From Canna indica (Eukaryota > Streptophyta > Magnoliopsida > Zingiberales > Cannaceae): 64,000 bases of DNA. Positions 11,675-21,353 of the stretch are shown here, piece after piece. The number at the start of each line of letters is the position of its first letter. Position 1 is the stretch's first letter. The translations under genes and the position numbers were made by a program. Under the pieces are notes generated by a model. The model ran no database searches. It had not been told where the DNA came from and saw nothing but the letters and a program-made list of their open reading frames with translations. The stretch is from NCBI GenBank assembly GCA_034359265.1, contig CP136895.1, positions 42,860,001 to 42,924,000 of the forward strand. The letters are read 5' to 3'.

Positions 11675-12026
11675 GAATTATATTTGGAGGCAAACCCCGA
11701 AATTATATAGGTGAAACCAAATTGACGGTGTCTTCTACTTGGGTATGCCGCCTACTTCATCTTGTTGGACGAGTCCAAGAAGGACATCAGTGTTCGTTGC
11801 CCCTATTGTTACGAGGTGTTTGGTGTGGACTTTCATTGGAAGACGTGCATGTGGGCGTCTTCATACGGGAATAGGAGCACCCTATCCAACCGCGATATAA
11901 GGTATACCTTTCCCCTTCTATAGTATATTGCATTCCTTAATTGTTGCTAAAGTAGATCGCTGTTTTGGGATGTTTCGAATTCTTTAAATTGCTATTTCTG
12001 TTGCGTTTTCGATTCCTATCCCAACA

Positions 12027-12128
12027 CTTCCTCGGCAGCCCTTTGGAAAGGGGCATCTTGTGACCTGTTATCAAGAATATAGGAAAGTCTCTCCTGGGCG
12101 AGGACAATCCTCAAGTTTCGCAATATCA
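12027..12128 (+). pseudogene. Resumed host transposon-protein frame
   Basis: The right flank of the copia insertion. Joined to 28-629 after removal of one five-base flank, the frame stays open through to the start of Y1 at 12129. I infer that it is the next part of the same gene. From 12042 on, the segment is repeated with three changes at 48601-48687. Product unknown. Confidence 0.4.
12042..12128 (+). repeat. Duplicated host segment, copy 1
   Basis: An 87-bp segment starting TTTGGAAAGGGGCATC that recurs at 48601-48687. The rest of the unit (CGACATAG...CCACTGAG) is at 48579-48600 on the far side of Y1, giving a unit of about 110 bp. Confidence 0.8.
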
Positions 12129-12780
12129 TGCCACAACTCAGGGTCACGTGACCGGCCAGGGTATACGTGCCTATACCCCGTAGTCTAACCCATGCACATG
12201 CCAACTCAAATAAATAAACATAGCGGAAAGAATGTAACGAGTTTTATTTCAAAAGAAACACCAAACCAGATTTCACATAAGTAAGTTTAGCGAAATAGTA
12301 AAGTGCGGAAATAATAAATCAAAGTTTTTAACAGTGTATTTTAAACAAATGAAATCTGAATAAAAGACATGAATATCGCCACGGGACTACAGCTCCAAAA
12401 CACCAAATCACAAGTGCATGACAAAATTACTAAAGACTCGACTACGACCCCCTAACTAGGACTACTATGAGATCAATGTGACTCCTTTGCCCTCCAGCTA
12501 CGCCAAGTGCTCCAGCCCACCTCACCGGTCAGGCTCTGCAAAACAAAACAAAATGACAATGGGTGAGTTAAAGAACTCAGTGAGCGGTTCTACCAACCCC
12601 CATGAGAAACCACACAGATATATAGCATAATGATAAAACATCCAGATCAAGTAGGAAAAGTCACAAGGAAGTGACTAGCTAACATGCCATTTGACCACCG
12701 CATGCCTGAAGGCATCCAACACTCTAACGGTGAAGTACAACAGGCCCAAGCCTACTCTGCTCTAAGGCAACAAACGTACT

Positions 12781-13059
12781 AGGATAATTGGGATTGACCC
12801 ATCTGAACTTATTCTAATATAAAAAAACTCGGGAGCAATCGGGATTTGCCCGTCCAAACTTGCTCCACGTGACGCGAAGGAACAATCGGGATTCGCCCGT
12901 TCGAACTTGTCCCTTTAAGATATCACAAGAATAATCAAGATTTGCCTGTTTGAACTTATTCCTTGATGGAAACTCGGGAACAATCGGGATCTGCCCGTCC
13001 GAACTTGTTCCACGAGGAATCACAGGAACAATCGGGATTTGCCCATCCGAATTTGTTCC
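12781..13059. repeat. Tandem covarying hairpin array A (Y1 3' LTR)
   Basis: Six units, each with a seven-base arm, a core like ATCGGGATTTGCCCGTCCGA, and the complementary arm. Arm pairs are AGGATAA/TTATTCT (12781, 12809), GGAGCAA/TTGCTCC (12832, 12860), GGAACAA/TTGTCCC (12879, 12907), AGAATAA/TTATTCC (12928, 12956), GGAACAA/TTGTTCC (12977, 13005) and GGAACAA/TTGTTCC (13025, 13053). Three are perfect, two have one G-T type pair, and one has one mismatch. Confidence 0.85.
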
Positions 13060-13764
13060 ACAGGTTGGAAATTTATCATCGAACCTTTCGGGCCAGACCC
13101 ATAATCCGGCTCCCATCTGAGCCTCTCTGCCATTCATAAGATATGACGACGACATGACCTAACACAGGTGCCTCCTGCGGTGTCTTAGGGGTGTCCTTAT
13201 TGAGAAATATCTCAACACTCCAATGTCCGACCCCAACTCCTAGACCTGTAATATCATAAACCCATGAGGTTTTATTTTATGCATAACATTTAATTTGTTG
13301 GCTCTTAACAGATTATGCTGCCCCTTGAATTTTAATTATTCAATTATAATTTCTATTTACCAAGATTAGGGTTTTATTTTAAGTTTACTATTGAGCCCCA
13401 AACTGGTGCATCCGAGTCGAATCTGACTCCCAAAGTGTGTCCTATGGATCCAGACTATATTTTCTGGTCAGAATGATAGGTTACATGACTATGTTCAGAA
13501 AACTATACACACCACAAATGGATTTCAAAATCAGCCATAAATCAACAATTCAGCATATAGTTTTCAGCAAAAGAATTTCCAGCACATCAAGGAAATAAAT
13601 CCGAAATTTATAGAAATTAAATCCTTAATCACTCTCAGAACAGAATTATAACATTGAGACAAAATTCATAAGAATTAAATCATGTTTGTTTAGCCATGAT
13701 TAGCAAGCATCAAGATAATCTTTAAACAAGACTCCAACTCCATGATCAAGAACCCATATCAAGC

Positions 13765-14088
13765 TGTTAGAAAATCAGTCTTGGACCTAACTCCACCCAA
13801 AAAGCTAGCTCGAAGGGGGAGGATTGCCCAATCTATTTAAAGGCTATCTAGACCACAACCTCAACCAATGTGGGACTTTAACACACCCCCCTCACGCTCA
13901 GAATCCACATCTGGAGCGTGAAGTTTTGCAGGTGGCCCACAATCAACAATTGGTCTGGCTCTGATACCATGTTAGAAAATCAGTCTTGGACCTAACTCCA
14001 CCCCAAAAGCTAGCTCGAAGGGGGAGGATTGCCCAATCTATTTAAAGGCTATCTAGACCACAACCTCAACCAATGTGGGACTTTAACA
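13765..14088 (-). mobile_element. TRIM (terminal-repeat retrotransposon in miniature)
   Basis: A 324-bp element with 119-bp direct LTRs (13765-13883 and 13970-14088) that differ at one base, and an 86-bp interior. On the minus strand the LTR begins TGTTAAAGTCCCACATTGG and ends CTAACA. The interior opens with a primer-binding site adjoining the LTR and closes with GAGGGGGG as purine tract. The target duplication CAAGC is perfect (13760-13764, 14089-14093). The other Y1 LTR is an empty site at about 47513-47522. It codes for no protein and would need enzymes from elsewhere. Confidence 0.96.
13951..13969 (-). promoter_or_regulatory. TRIM primer-binding site
   Basis: TGGTATCAGAGCCAGACCA on the minus strand, adjoining the LTR. 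Its first twelve bases are the standard complement of the initiator methionine tRNA 3' end. Confidence 0.93.
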
Positions 14089-14713
14089 CAAGCACACCCA
14101 TGGCTTCAAGATCAAATCCTATTTTTTTATAAACATGATTAAATTCCATAAATCATAGATTTAATTTTAAAGCATGCATCAACATTACAAGAACGTAAAT
14201 TGGTAAGCAATTCAAGGTATAGATCTTATGAAAAATAAAAACTCTCTCTTAGGCATTTCATCGAACACCTCGAGGGCACCCCTTCTTCCACCTTGGCTGA
14301 GCACCCCTAGAGTAAACCTAGGGCTGCCGATCCACAAAGGGGAAGTCCTGGGCCCTCCCACAAACTGGCACAAGACTTGGCAATCAAAACCCATGAATCA
14401 ACGAAAAACCACAAAAACAATACTATGCCATATCGGCTCAAGAACACGAGAAAACCCGAGAAAGGAGGGGTAAAACCACTCACCTTGATTAGGAAGAAGA
14501 AATAGAGAAAGACTTTCAAATGGTGGCCTCCGAATCCGGCCTTCAAGCACTCGGCTCCAAGACAAAGATAGAAGGGGGGAGGGGGGGCTCCACCTCAAGC
14601 CGGTGGCTCGAAGAAAGGCGGAAAGAGGGCAACTGCTTGGCTTCCAAGGGAGAGGGAGGATGAGAGGGGAAGGAAGGCGGCTAGGCTCTCGGCTTGGCTC
14701 TTCTCTCCTACTC

Positions 14714-14746
14714 GGCTTGTGCGGCTCCAATGGGGAGCCGCAAGCC
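14714..14746. repeat. Hairpin in Y1 LTR upstream of the predicted donor
   Basis: GGCTTGTGCGGCTCC and GGAGCCGCAAGCC pair around a five-base loop, with one bulged T. Equivalent hairpins occur in Y2 (about 46160-46192) and in X LTRs with different but still complementary arms. Confidence 0.65.
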
Positions 14747-14751
14747 ACAAA

Positions 14752-14775
14752 GGGGAGGGGGGGGGGGGGGGGGGG
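14752..14775 (+). repeat. Long G run
   Basis: Nearly pure G over about 24 bases, where the sister LTR has a shorter G run followed by a TTTATAATC box at 48222-48240. The run appears to have grown at the expense of the TATA-like segment in this copy. Its exact length may be unreliable. Confidence 0.7.
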
Positions 14776-15089
14776 ACATCCCTAATCCGCGCCCACAACA
14801 ACCCGGATCCGCAACTCGCTAATTCGACTAACTCCATGCTAAATTCAAGCATCACTTATATGCACATCTATATGCAACATAATTTAATAACTTAGGTACA
14901 CATAATAGAATAATTAAATAAATTTATCTTCGTAGAAAAAGAAATTGCATAATTCATATTCTTACTTACCCGAGCTCACAAGCTCGCACCGGACCATGAG
15001 TCGACTCAGCTTGACCTCGGACTAGTCCGCTAGGCAGACAAACACAAACAATAAACGGAAAAATCAACAATAATATCTAGGATTTTACA

Positions 15090-15103
15090 ATCCTCCCTTC
15101 TTA
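15090..15103 (-). promoter_or_regulatory. Y1 polypurine tract
   Basis: AAGAAGGGAGGAT on the minus strand directly precedes the 3' LTR. It is the expected plus-strand primer site. Confidence 0.8.
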
Positions 15104-15150
15104 AAGAAAGTTCGTCCTTGAATTTTTAAAAAAGAAGCTTGAGGACATAC

Positions 15151-15564
15151 CTAATCATCAAACAATGAAGGATATCGCTCCCTCATATCTTGCTCCACCT
15201 CCCAAGTGGCCTCCTGCATGGAATGGTGCTCCCACCTAACCTTAACCAAGGAAATCTTCTTGGACCTCAATTTTCTGATTTGTCGGTCTAGCACCTCAAT
15301 TGGTCGCTCCTCATAGGAGACTGTTGAATCCACCTCCACTGCGGTAGGCTCAATCACATGGGAGTCATCCCGAATATACTTCTTCAGCATGGATACATGG
15401 AAGACTGGATGTATCCGGACCATACTAGGAGGTAAGACCAACTCAAATGCCACAGCTCCCCTGCGCCTGAGAATAGGGAACAACCCGATGAACCTAGGGC
15501 TTAGCTTCCCTCTCTTGCCAAATCTCACAACCCCTTTCATAGGGGATACCTTGAGGAACACCAT
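15151..15564 (-). pseudogene. Y1 integrase C-terminus and chromodomain
   Basis: The last part of the Y1 polyprotein. The first half (FRFGK-like to PVFHVSMLKKYI) is the integrase C-terminal region. The second half is a chromodomain: ERPIEVLDRQIRKLRSK, then VKVRWEHHSMQEATWEVE and a short tail. In chromoviruses this domain is thought to steer integration toward marked chromatin. The tryptophan and EATWE box are kept. The stretch is open for 137 residues, but a frameshift near 15537-15564 separates it from the integrase core. It ends about 60 bp before the purine tract. Confidence 0.9.
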
Positions 15565-16847
15565 GTCCCCTCGGCAAACTCTACTTCCCTGGCCTTCTCA
15601 TCAGCATACATCTTCTGGCGACTCTGAGCTACCAACAACCTCTGTCTAATTAGCTTCACCTTTTCTACTGCCTCCTCCACCAGGTCGGGTCCCATCATAA
15701 GGGAATCCCCTACCTCAAACCAGCCTACAGGCGACCTGCATCTCCGCCCATACAATGCCTCAAAAGGTGCCATCCCGATGCTGCTATGATAGTTGTTATT
15801 GTAGGCAAACTCAATCAGGGGTAAATGCCTCTCCCAACTGCCCTCCAAATCTAGGACATATGCTCTCAGCATGTCCTCCAATGTCTTAATAGTCCGCTCT
15901 GACTGACCATCTATCTGAGGGTGAAATGTAGTGTTGAACCGAACCTAGGTGCTCAACGCCTCCTGAAAAGACTGCCAGAATCGAGCTGTGAACTGAGTAC
16001 CTCGATCTGAGATGATCATAATAGGAACACCATGATATGCGACGATCCGATCCAAGAACAACTTCGCATACTGCTCGACTGAAAAGGTCGTCCTGATTGG
16101 TATGAAATGTGATGTCTTGGTTAAGTGATCCACCACTACCCAGATAGAATAATTGCCCTTCCTAGACTTTGGCAATCCTGTCACAAAATCCATGGTTATC
16201 TTCTCTCATTTCTACTCTCGTGCTTCTAGGTTCTGGAGCAACCCTTCCGGTTTTAAATGCTCAGCCTTCACTTGCTGACACACCAGACACTTAGACACGA
16301 ACTCGGTCGCCTCTCTCTTCATGCTTTTCCACCAATTATTCTGCCTTAGATCACGGTACATTTTCGTGGCTCTCGGATGCACAGTGTATGTGGATCGATG
16401 AGCCATCTCTAGTACCTGCCTGCGAACCTTAGCCATATCTAGCACCACTATTCTGTTCTTAAACCTCAGAACGCCCTCTGAGTCAATACCAAAACTATTA
16501 TCGGCATCGCATCTCTTGGCCAGATCCTCAATGAGTGCACAAAAAGCATCCTCCTCCTGCGCTGCCCGCAGCATGTCAACCAACCTGGACTGCACCCTCA
16601 GGTGAGCCACCAGCGCACCAGAAGTTGATACTGACAAAACTGCCCCGCTATCCAAGCACATGGCCAAATCATAAGCCAACAACCTCCTCTTGATTGCCAA
16701 ATGAGCTAGACTGTCCATAGACTTCTTGCTCAAAGCATTAGCTACCACGTTAGCCTTTCTAGGATGGTACATGATCGTGCAGTCATTGTTCTTCAACAAC
16801 TCAAGCCATCTTCTATGCCTCAGTTTCAACTCTTTCTGGGTGAGCAA
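15537..16847 (-). pseudogene. Y1 integrase core
   Basis: Integrase in three open pieces (16847-16212, 16193-15945, 15881-15537) in the same frame, separated by stops. The zinc-binding region has [13 protein letters not shown] and [11 protein letters not shown], so the HHCC residues are present. The DDE positions appear in WVVVDHLTKTSHFIP, IISDRGTQF and GQSERTI. Position after RNase H is typical of gypsy. Few lesions, so the element is old but not ancient. The N-terminal 60 residues of the first piece still belong to RNase H. Confidence 0.9.
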
Positions 16848-17180
16848 ATACTAGAGGCTCTTATGATTAGTGTATATCTCACAAGCCTCGCCATAAAAGT
16901 AGTGACGCCATAGCTTCAATTCGAACATCACTACTACTGGCTCAAGATCATGATTCAGGTAATTCTTCTCATGGACCTTCAACTACTGGGAGGCATAAGC
17001 TATCACCCTGCCATTCTGCATGAACACACAATCCAAGCCGACTCGGGAGGCATCACAATAAACCATAAATCCTCCTGAGCCCGAGGGTACTACCAGAATT
17101 GGTGCCGACGTCAAGCGATCCTTAAGCTTCTGAAAGCTCTCCTCGCACTTACTGCCCTAGTCGAATTTGACCTTCTTCTG
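16848..17180 (-). pseudogene. Y1 RNase H
   Basis: RNase H domain between reverse transcriptase and integrase. The minus strand reads through [42 protein letters not shown] and [15 protein letters not shown], with stops in the QQLK and LQYL blocks. The usual YTDHKSL aspartate reads as N in this copy. Decayed but clearly the gypsy form of the domain. Confidence 0.8.
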
Positions 17181-18148
17181 AGTCAGGCGGGTAGTGGCGC
17201 TGCAATCCTGGAGAAATTCTCCACAAATTTTTTGTAATAGCCTGCCAACCCTAGGAAGCTGCAGATCTTTGTGACATTAGTCGGCCTCTTCCATTTCTGA
17301 ACTATTTCTATCTTCGCGGAGTCCACCTTTACCCCTTCCCTGGACACCACATGGCCAAGGAACCCACACTCTCCAGCCATAACTCGCACTTGGAGAATTT
17401 GGCATATAAGCGGTGCTCCATGAGAGTCTCCAGAACCACCCTCAAGTGCTCAGCATGCTCCTCCCTACTCTTGGAATAAATCAAGATGTCATCAATAATA
17501 CTATCACAAATTTATCCAAGTATTCCCTGAACACTCGGTTCATCAGGTCCATAAATGCTGCAGGTGGATTAGTCAACCCGAAGGACATCACCAGGAACTC
17601 AAAGTGCCCATACCTTGACATGAAACCAGTCTTAGGGACATCATTGTCTTGGATCCTCAACTGATGGTACCCTGACCGCAGGTCCATCTTAGAAAACCAC
17701 TGAGCCCCCCGAAGCTGATCAAATAAATCATCAATCCTGGGTAGCGATTACCGATTCTTCACCATTACCTTGTTAAGCTGCCAATAACCATTGCACATCT
17801 GCATGGATCCATCCTTCTTTTTCACAAAGAGCACTGGAGCACCCCAAGGTGAAACACTCGGGCGAATGAAGCCCAACTCAAGCAGCTCCTGCAACTAGGA
17901 CTTCAACTCTCTCAACTCAGCTGGTGCCATCCGATACGACGGGATGGAGATTGACTTCACCCCAAGCTGTAAGTCAATACAGAACTCAATCTCCCTCTTT
18001 GGAGGCAACCCTGGAAACTCCTCTGGGAAAACCTCAGACAACATGCATACCGTACCCTCGTTCCCTCTGCCACAGACACAAAGGCCAAGAAGGATTGACA
18101 ACCGTCTAATAGTAGCTTCCGAGCCTTGAGAGCTGAAATTGCCATCAA
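17181..18148 (-). pseudogene. Y1 reverse transcriptase
   Basis: Reverse transcriptase with [16 protein letters not shown] entry, [58 protein letters not shown] read as successive blocks, and [21 protein letters not shown] at the thumb. A one-base deletion near 17500 shifts the frame exactly at the catalytic motif: one frame ends FVIVLLMTS and the other continues [10 protein letters not shown] further shift lies near 17390. The catalytic aspartates are present in the DNA but out of frame. Confidence 0.9.
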
Positions 18149-18169
18149 TGAATCTCCCCTTCCCTCACC

Positions 18170-18660
18170 CTAGAAGGTAAACTGGGGAAATTCAGGCTTA
18201 CTGAAGGTCACAGTCTTAGCCCTATAGTCCACTGAGGCAATATGGTCCGCCAACCAATCGATGCCCAAAATCACATCAAGTTCCAACATCGACAGGAGTG
18301 TCAATTCGGCCATCAGCACGTTCCCATAAATGACCACCTCGCAGCCCCGAAAGATTGTCTCTGCCAGCATAGAAATGCCCGTAGGCGTAGACACCACATG
18401 AGGCAAATCAAGAATAGAGGGTTTCCCTGTCAACTTAGCAGCAAACAAAGCAGATTCAAAAGAATGCGTAGCACCTGGATCAAACAAAACATAGGCAATA
18501 GCGAAACCAATAGTAAGGTTACCTGACACTACTGCCCTGGACGCCTCAATGCCCTCTTGGTTCATAGCACACACTTGAGCAGCGGGCCTCTTCGAACCAC
18601 CAGCTCGTTGGCCTCCTCCCTGAGTCTGACCCCTCTGAGCCACTGAACCCACTGACATCG
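18170..18660 (-). pseudogene. Y1 aspartic protease
   Basis: The C-terminal two thirds of the 207-residue open stretch 18793-18170. The active-site turn reads VLFDPGATHSF, where the family usually has D-S-G or D-P-G then ATHSF, so the catalytic aspartate is kept. VVSTPTG, LLSMLELDVILGIDWLADH and KTVTFSKPEFP follow as in related polyproteins. The protease would dimerise and cut the gag-pol precursor. This is one of the least damaged pieces of the element. Confidence 0.88.
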
Positions 18661-19794
18661 ATGCCTTTCCTCTAGTCTGATCAGGTTGTTGACTGCCCTT
18701 GCCAGGACAATCCTTTTTGTAGTGCCCAGTTTGCCCACAACTGAAACATACCTCCGAATGTCCCCAGCAAGCTCCCAGTGCTTCCGGTGACATCGGTTAC
18801 ACGGTTGCGAGCCAGGCCTCCACTACGATCCTCCTGATGATGCCCCCAGTCCCGAGCCTATGTGGCCTCTGAAATTGCTATTACCAACACCCTGCTATGG
18901 ATCTGCTGTCGTGTAAGTCCCCTCAGAGTGAGCTGGCTGACCCCCTGAATGCTGGGGCTGGAACTTCTTCTTCTGGGGTTCATCCTGCATGTCTGATTGT
19001 ACCAGTGCCTCTTTTCAGAGTGCCTCTTCTATAACTTGAGCAAAGGAAACGTCCTCAATGTAATGAATAAGTCTGGCGATCTGCGGCCTCAGCCATTCAA
19101 CGAATCTCTTGACCCTAGCGATCTCTGTAGCTATCAAGGTGGGATGGTACTTCGAGAGTCGAGTGAACTCTATCTCATAGTCCATTACTGACATACTACC
19201 AGTTTGATGCAATAGCTCGAATTCTTTCGCCCACCTATCCTAGACGCTCAGCGGCAGGTACTTCTCCACCATAGCAGCTCTAAACTCCTCCCAGGTAGGG
19301 GGTGGTGCATCTACTACTCTGCGGCCCCTCCAGGTGTGAAGCCATTCCTTCACTGGTCCTCTCAGTTGTAACCCGATCAGTCGAGCGATCGTTTCAGAAG
19401 AACAACCAAGCTCCCTGCACAGCTCATATCAATCTCCTAAGAAATTGGTGACCTCCACCCACTGATATGTCCCTGTATACTCTGGTGGCCTAAATGCAAC
19501 AAAATTTGCATACGAAGGTGCATTGGGGGCTCTGACCACCGGTGCCACTGGCTGGACCACCTCTGGTACTGCGGGTACCACCGACACCTACTGTGGTGGT
19601 TGTCTTAGTTCCTGTTCCCTGTGGAGTGCCTCAGTCAGCTCAGCCACTTGGGCTTGCAACTGTACAACCATGGGATCCTGTCCCACCTCCTCCCGGGCCT
19701 ACGGTGGTCTCCCACGACCCCGGCCTCGGCCTCGGCCATGGTGCTCAGTGGATTTACTATCACTACCACTCCTTGCGACATCAAAGGCCTCCAT
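18661..19794 (-). pseudogene. Y1 gag
   Basis: Gag from a likely ATG at 19794. The N-terminus has alternating glycine and arginine (RGRGRGRGRP), then a stop, a short coiled-coil-like run and a second stop. The core is best seen in 19212-19015 (DYEIEFTRLSKYHPTL, KRFVEWLRPQIARL). The zinc knuckle CFSCGQTGHYKKDC lies near 18710-18750, at the start of the stretch that continues into protease. About half a dozen stops or shifts are present. Chosen start is the only ATG in frame before the first conserved block. Confidence 0.82.
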
Positions 19795-19987
19795 CAATCT
19801 GGAATCACCAGAAAGAAAAATATCATAATTAGATAATTCAATTCACCCTAACATTTTGTAAACTTATCCAGAAGTCGCGCTGAGGTGCAAACTTAGCCCA
19901 TTGATCTCATAACATAACCCTACCGTATACCGACACGCTAGCAATGCCCTATACGGTAATAACTCTAGGTCGTAGTCAGACCGAACC

Positions 19988-20006
19988 ACATTCTCTGATA
20001 CTAAAT
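19988..20006 (-). promoter_or_regulatory. Y1 primer-binding site, degenerate
   Basis: The minus strand reads ATTTAGTATCAGAGAATG next to the LTR end. It is close to TTGGTATCAGAGC but with changes at both ends. Confidence 0.65.
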
Positions 20007-20697
20007 TGTCACGCTCCAACTCAAATAAATAAACATAGCGGAAAGAATGTAACGAGTTTTATTTCAAAAGAAAAACCAAATCAAATTTCACATAAGTAAG
20101 TTTAGTGAAATAGTAAAGTGCGAAAATAATAAATCAAAGTTTTTAACAGTGTATTTTAAACAAATAAAATTTGAATAAAAGACATGAATATCCCCACGGG
20201 ACTACAACTCCATACCAAATCACAAGTGCATGACAAAACTACTAAAGACTCGACTACGACCCCTAACTAGGACTGCTATGAGATCAATGTGGCTCCTCTG
20301 CCCTCCAGCTGCGCCAAGTGCTCCATCCCACCTCACCGGTCAGGCTCTACAAAACAAAACAAAACGAAAATGGGTGAGTTCAAAGAACTCAGTGAGCGGT
20401 TCTACCAACCCCCACGAGAAACCACACACAGATATATAGCATAATGTTAAAACATCTAGCTTAAATAGGAAAAAGTCATAAGGAAATGACTAGCTAACGT
20501 GCCATATGGTCACCACATGCCCGAAGGCATCCAACACCCTAACGGTGAAGTATAACAGGCCTAAGCCTACCCTGCCAAAAGGCAACAAACGTACTAGGAT
20601 AATTAGGATTGGCCCATCTGAACTTATCCTAATATAAAGAAACTCGAGAGCAATCGGGATTGGCCTGTCCGACCTTGCTCCACGAGACGCGAAGGAA
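20007..20697 (-). repeat. Y1 5' LTR, U5-side part
   Basis: Matches 12129-12880 of the 3' LTR. The terminus reads TGTCACG and then skips about 75 bp present in the other LTR; the skipped part begins and ends near the short repeat AACTCA. The LTR is cut at 20697 by Y2 and resumes at 46551. Confidence 0.9.
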
Positions 20698-21353
20698 TGT
20701 CACGCCCCAAGTTCAGGGTCACGTGACCGGCCAGGGTATACGTGCCTATACCCCGCAGCCTAACCCATGCACATGTCAACTCATAAAAGAGTATAATAAA
20801 CAACATCTTTTATTAATAAAAGAACTAAATAAATGTTCATTTCAAAATAGCAATGTTTTAAATAAATAGCTCAAGTGCGAAAATAAATAAATCAAAGAAC
20901 AACAGTTCTTTTAACAAATAAAAGATTGAAATAAAAAAAAATATGAATGCCCCCACGGGACTACAACTCCAAATACCAAAACAGCAGTGCATGACAAACA
21001 ACTATAGACTCGACTATGACCCCTAACTTGGACTGCTATGAGATCATGTGACTCCTCTGCCTTCCAGCTGCGCCTAGTGCTCTAGCCCACCTCATCGGTG
21101 AGGCTCTGGAAAATAAAACAACGACAACGGGTGAGTTCAAAGAACTCAGTGAGCGGTTCTACCACTCCACACAAAAACAAACATCACATATAAGATGCAT
21201 AAGGTAAAACTCCTGACTCAAGCAGAAAAAGGTGATAAGGGAGTGACCTGCTAACAGTGAAGAACTACCAACACCTGCCCGAAGGCAGCCAACACCCAAA
21301 TGGTGAAGAACAATAGGCCTAAGCCTACCAAGCCCTAAGGCAAACAACACATA

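Larger units (their letters stand above)
6320..12026 (+). repeat. Inverted copia LTR, split by a gypsy insertion
   Basis: The LTR starts TGAAAGGAATAGTGCCC at 6320 and ends ATCCCAACA at 12026. It is the same family as 630-2559 but on the opposite strand. It occupies 6320-8013 and 11680-12026; the middle is a gypsy element (8014-11674) flanked by GAATT. Without the insert it is about 2.0 kb. By eye the two copies are roughly 80-85 percent identical, so this is not a young LTR pair. Its U3 end abuts the broken gag and its U5 end is the outer boundary. Confidence 0.85.
12536..14484 (-). other. Predicted intron inside the Y1 3' LTR
   Basis: On the minus strand AAG/GTGAGTGG (donor GT at 14484-14483) and a pyrimidine-rich tract ending TTTTGCAG (ends 12536) would bound 1,949 bp, or about 1.62 kb without the TRIM. 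Equivalent sites occur in the other Y, X and Z LTRs. Prediction only; no transcript evidence. Confidence 0.45.
12129..15089 (-). repeat. Y1 3' LTR
   Basis: On the minus strand it begins TGTAAAATCCTAGATATT at 15089, right after the purine tract, and ends at 12129 in a degenerate form of the TGTGACA-type terminus. It contains a 324-bp TRIM and its five-base duplication; without these it is about 2.63 kb. It carries the predicted splice sites, the hairpin array at 12781-13059 and a long G run at 14752-14775. It aligns along its length with 20007-20697 plus 46551-48572. Confidence 0.9.

Noticed and set aside
14398..14855. Serine/proline-rich frames in Y LTRs (also 45381-45674 and 47635-48263)
   Set aside because: Low-complexity translations of GGA/TCC-rich LTR sequence, open on both strands, without domain signs.
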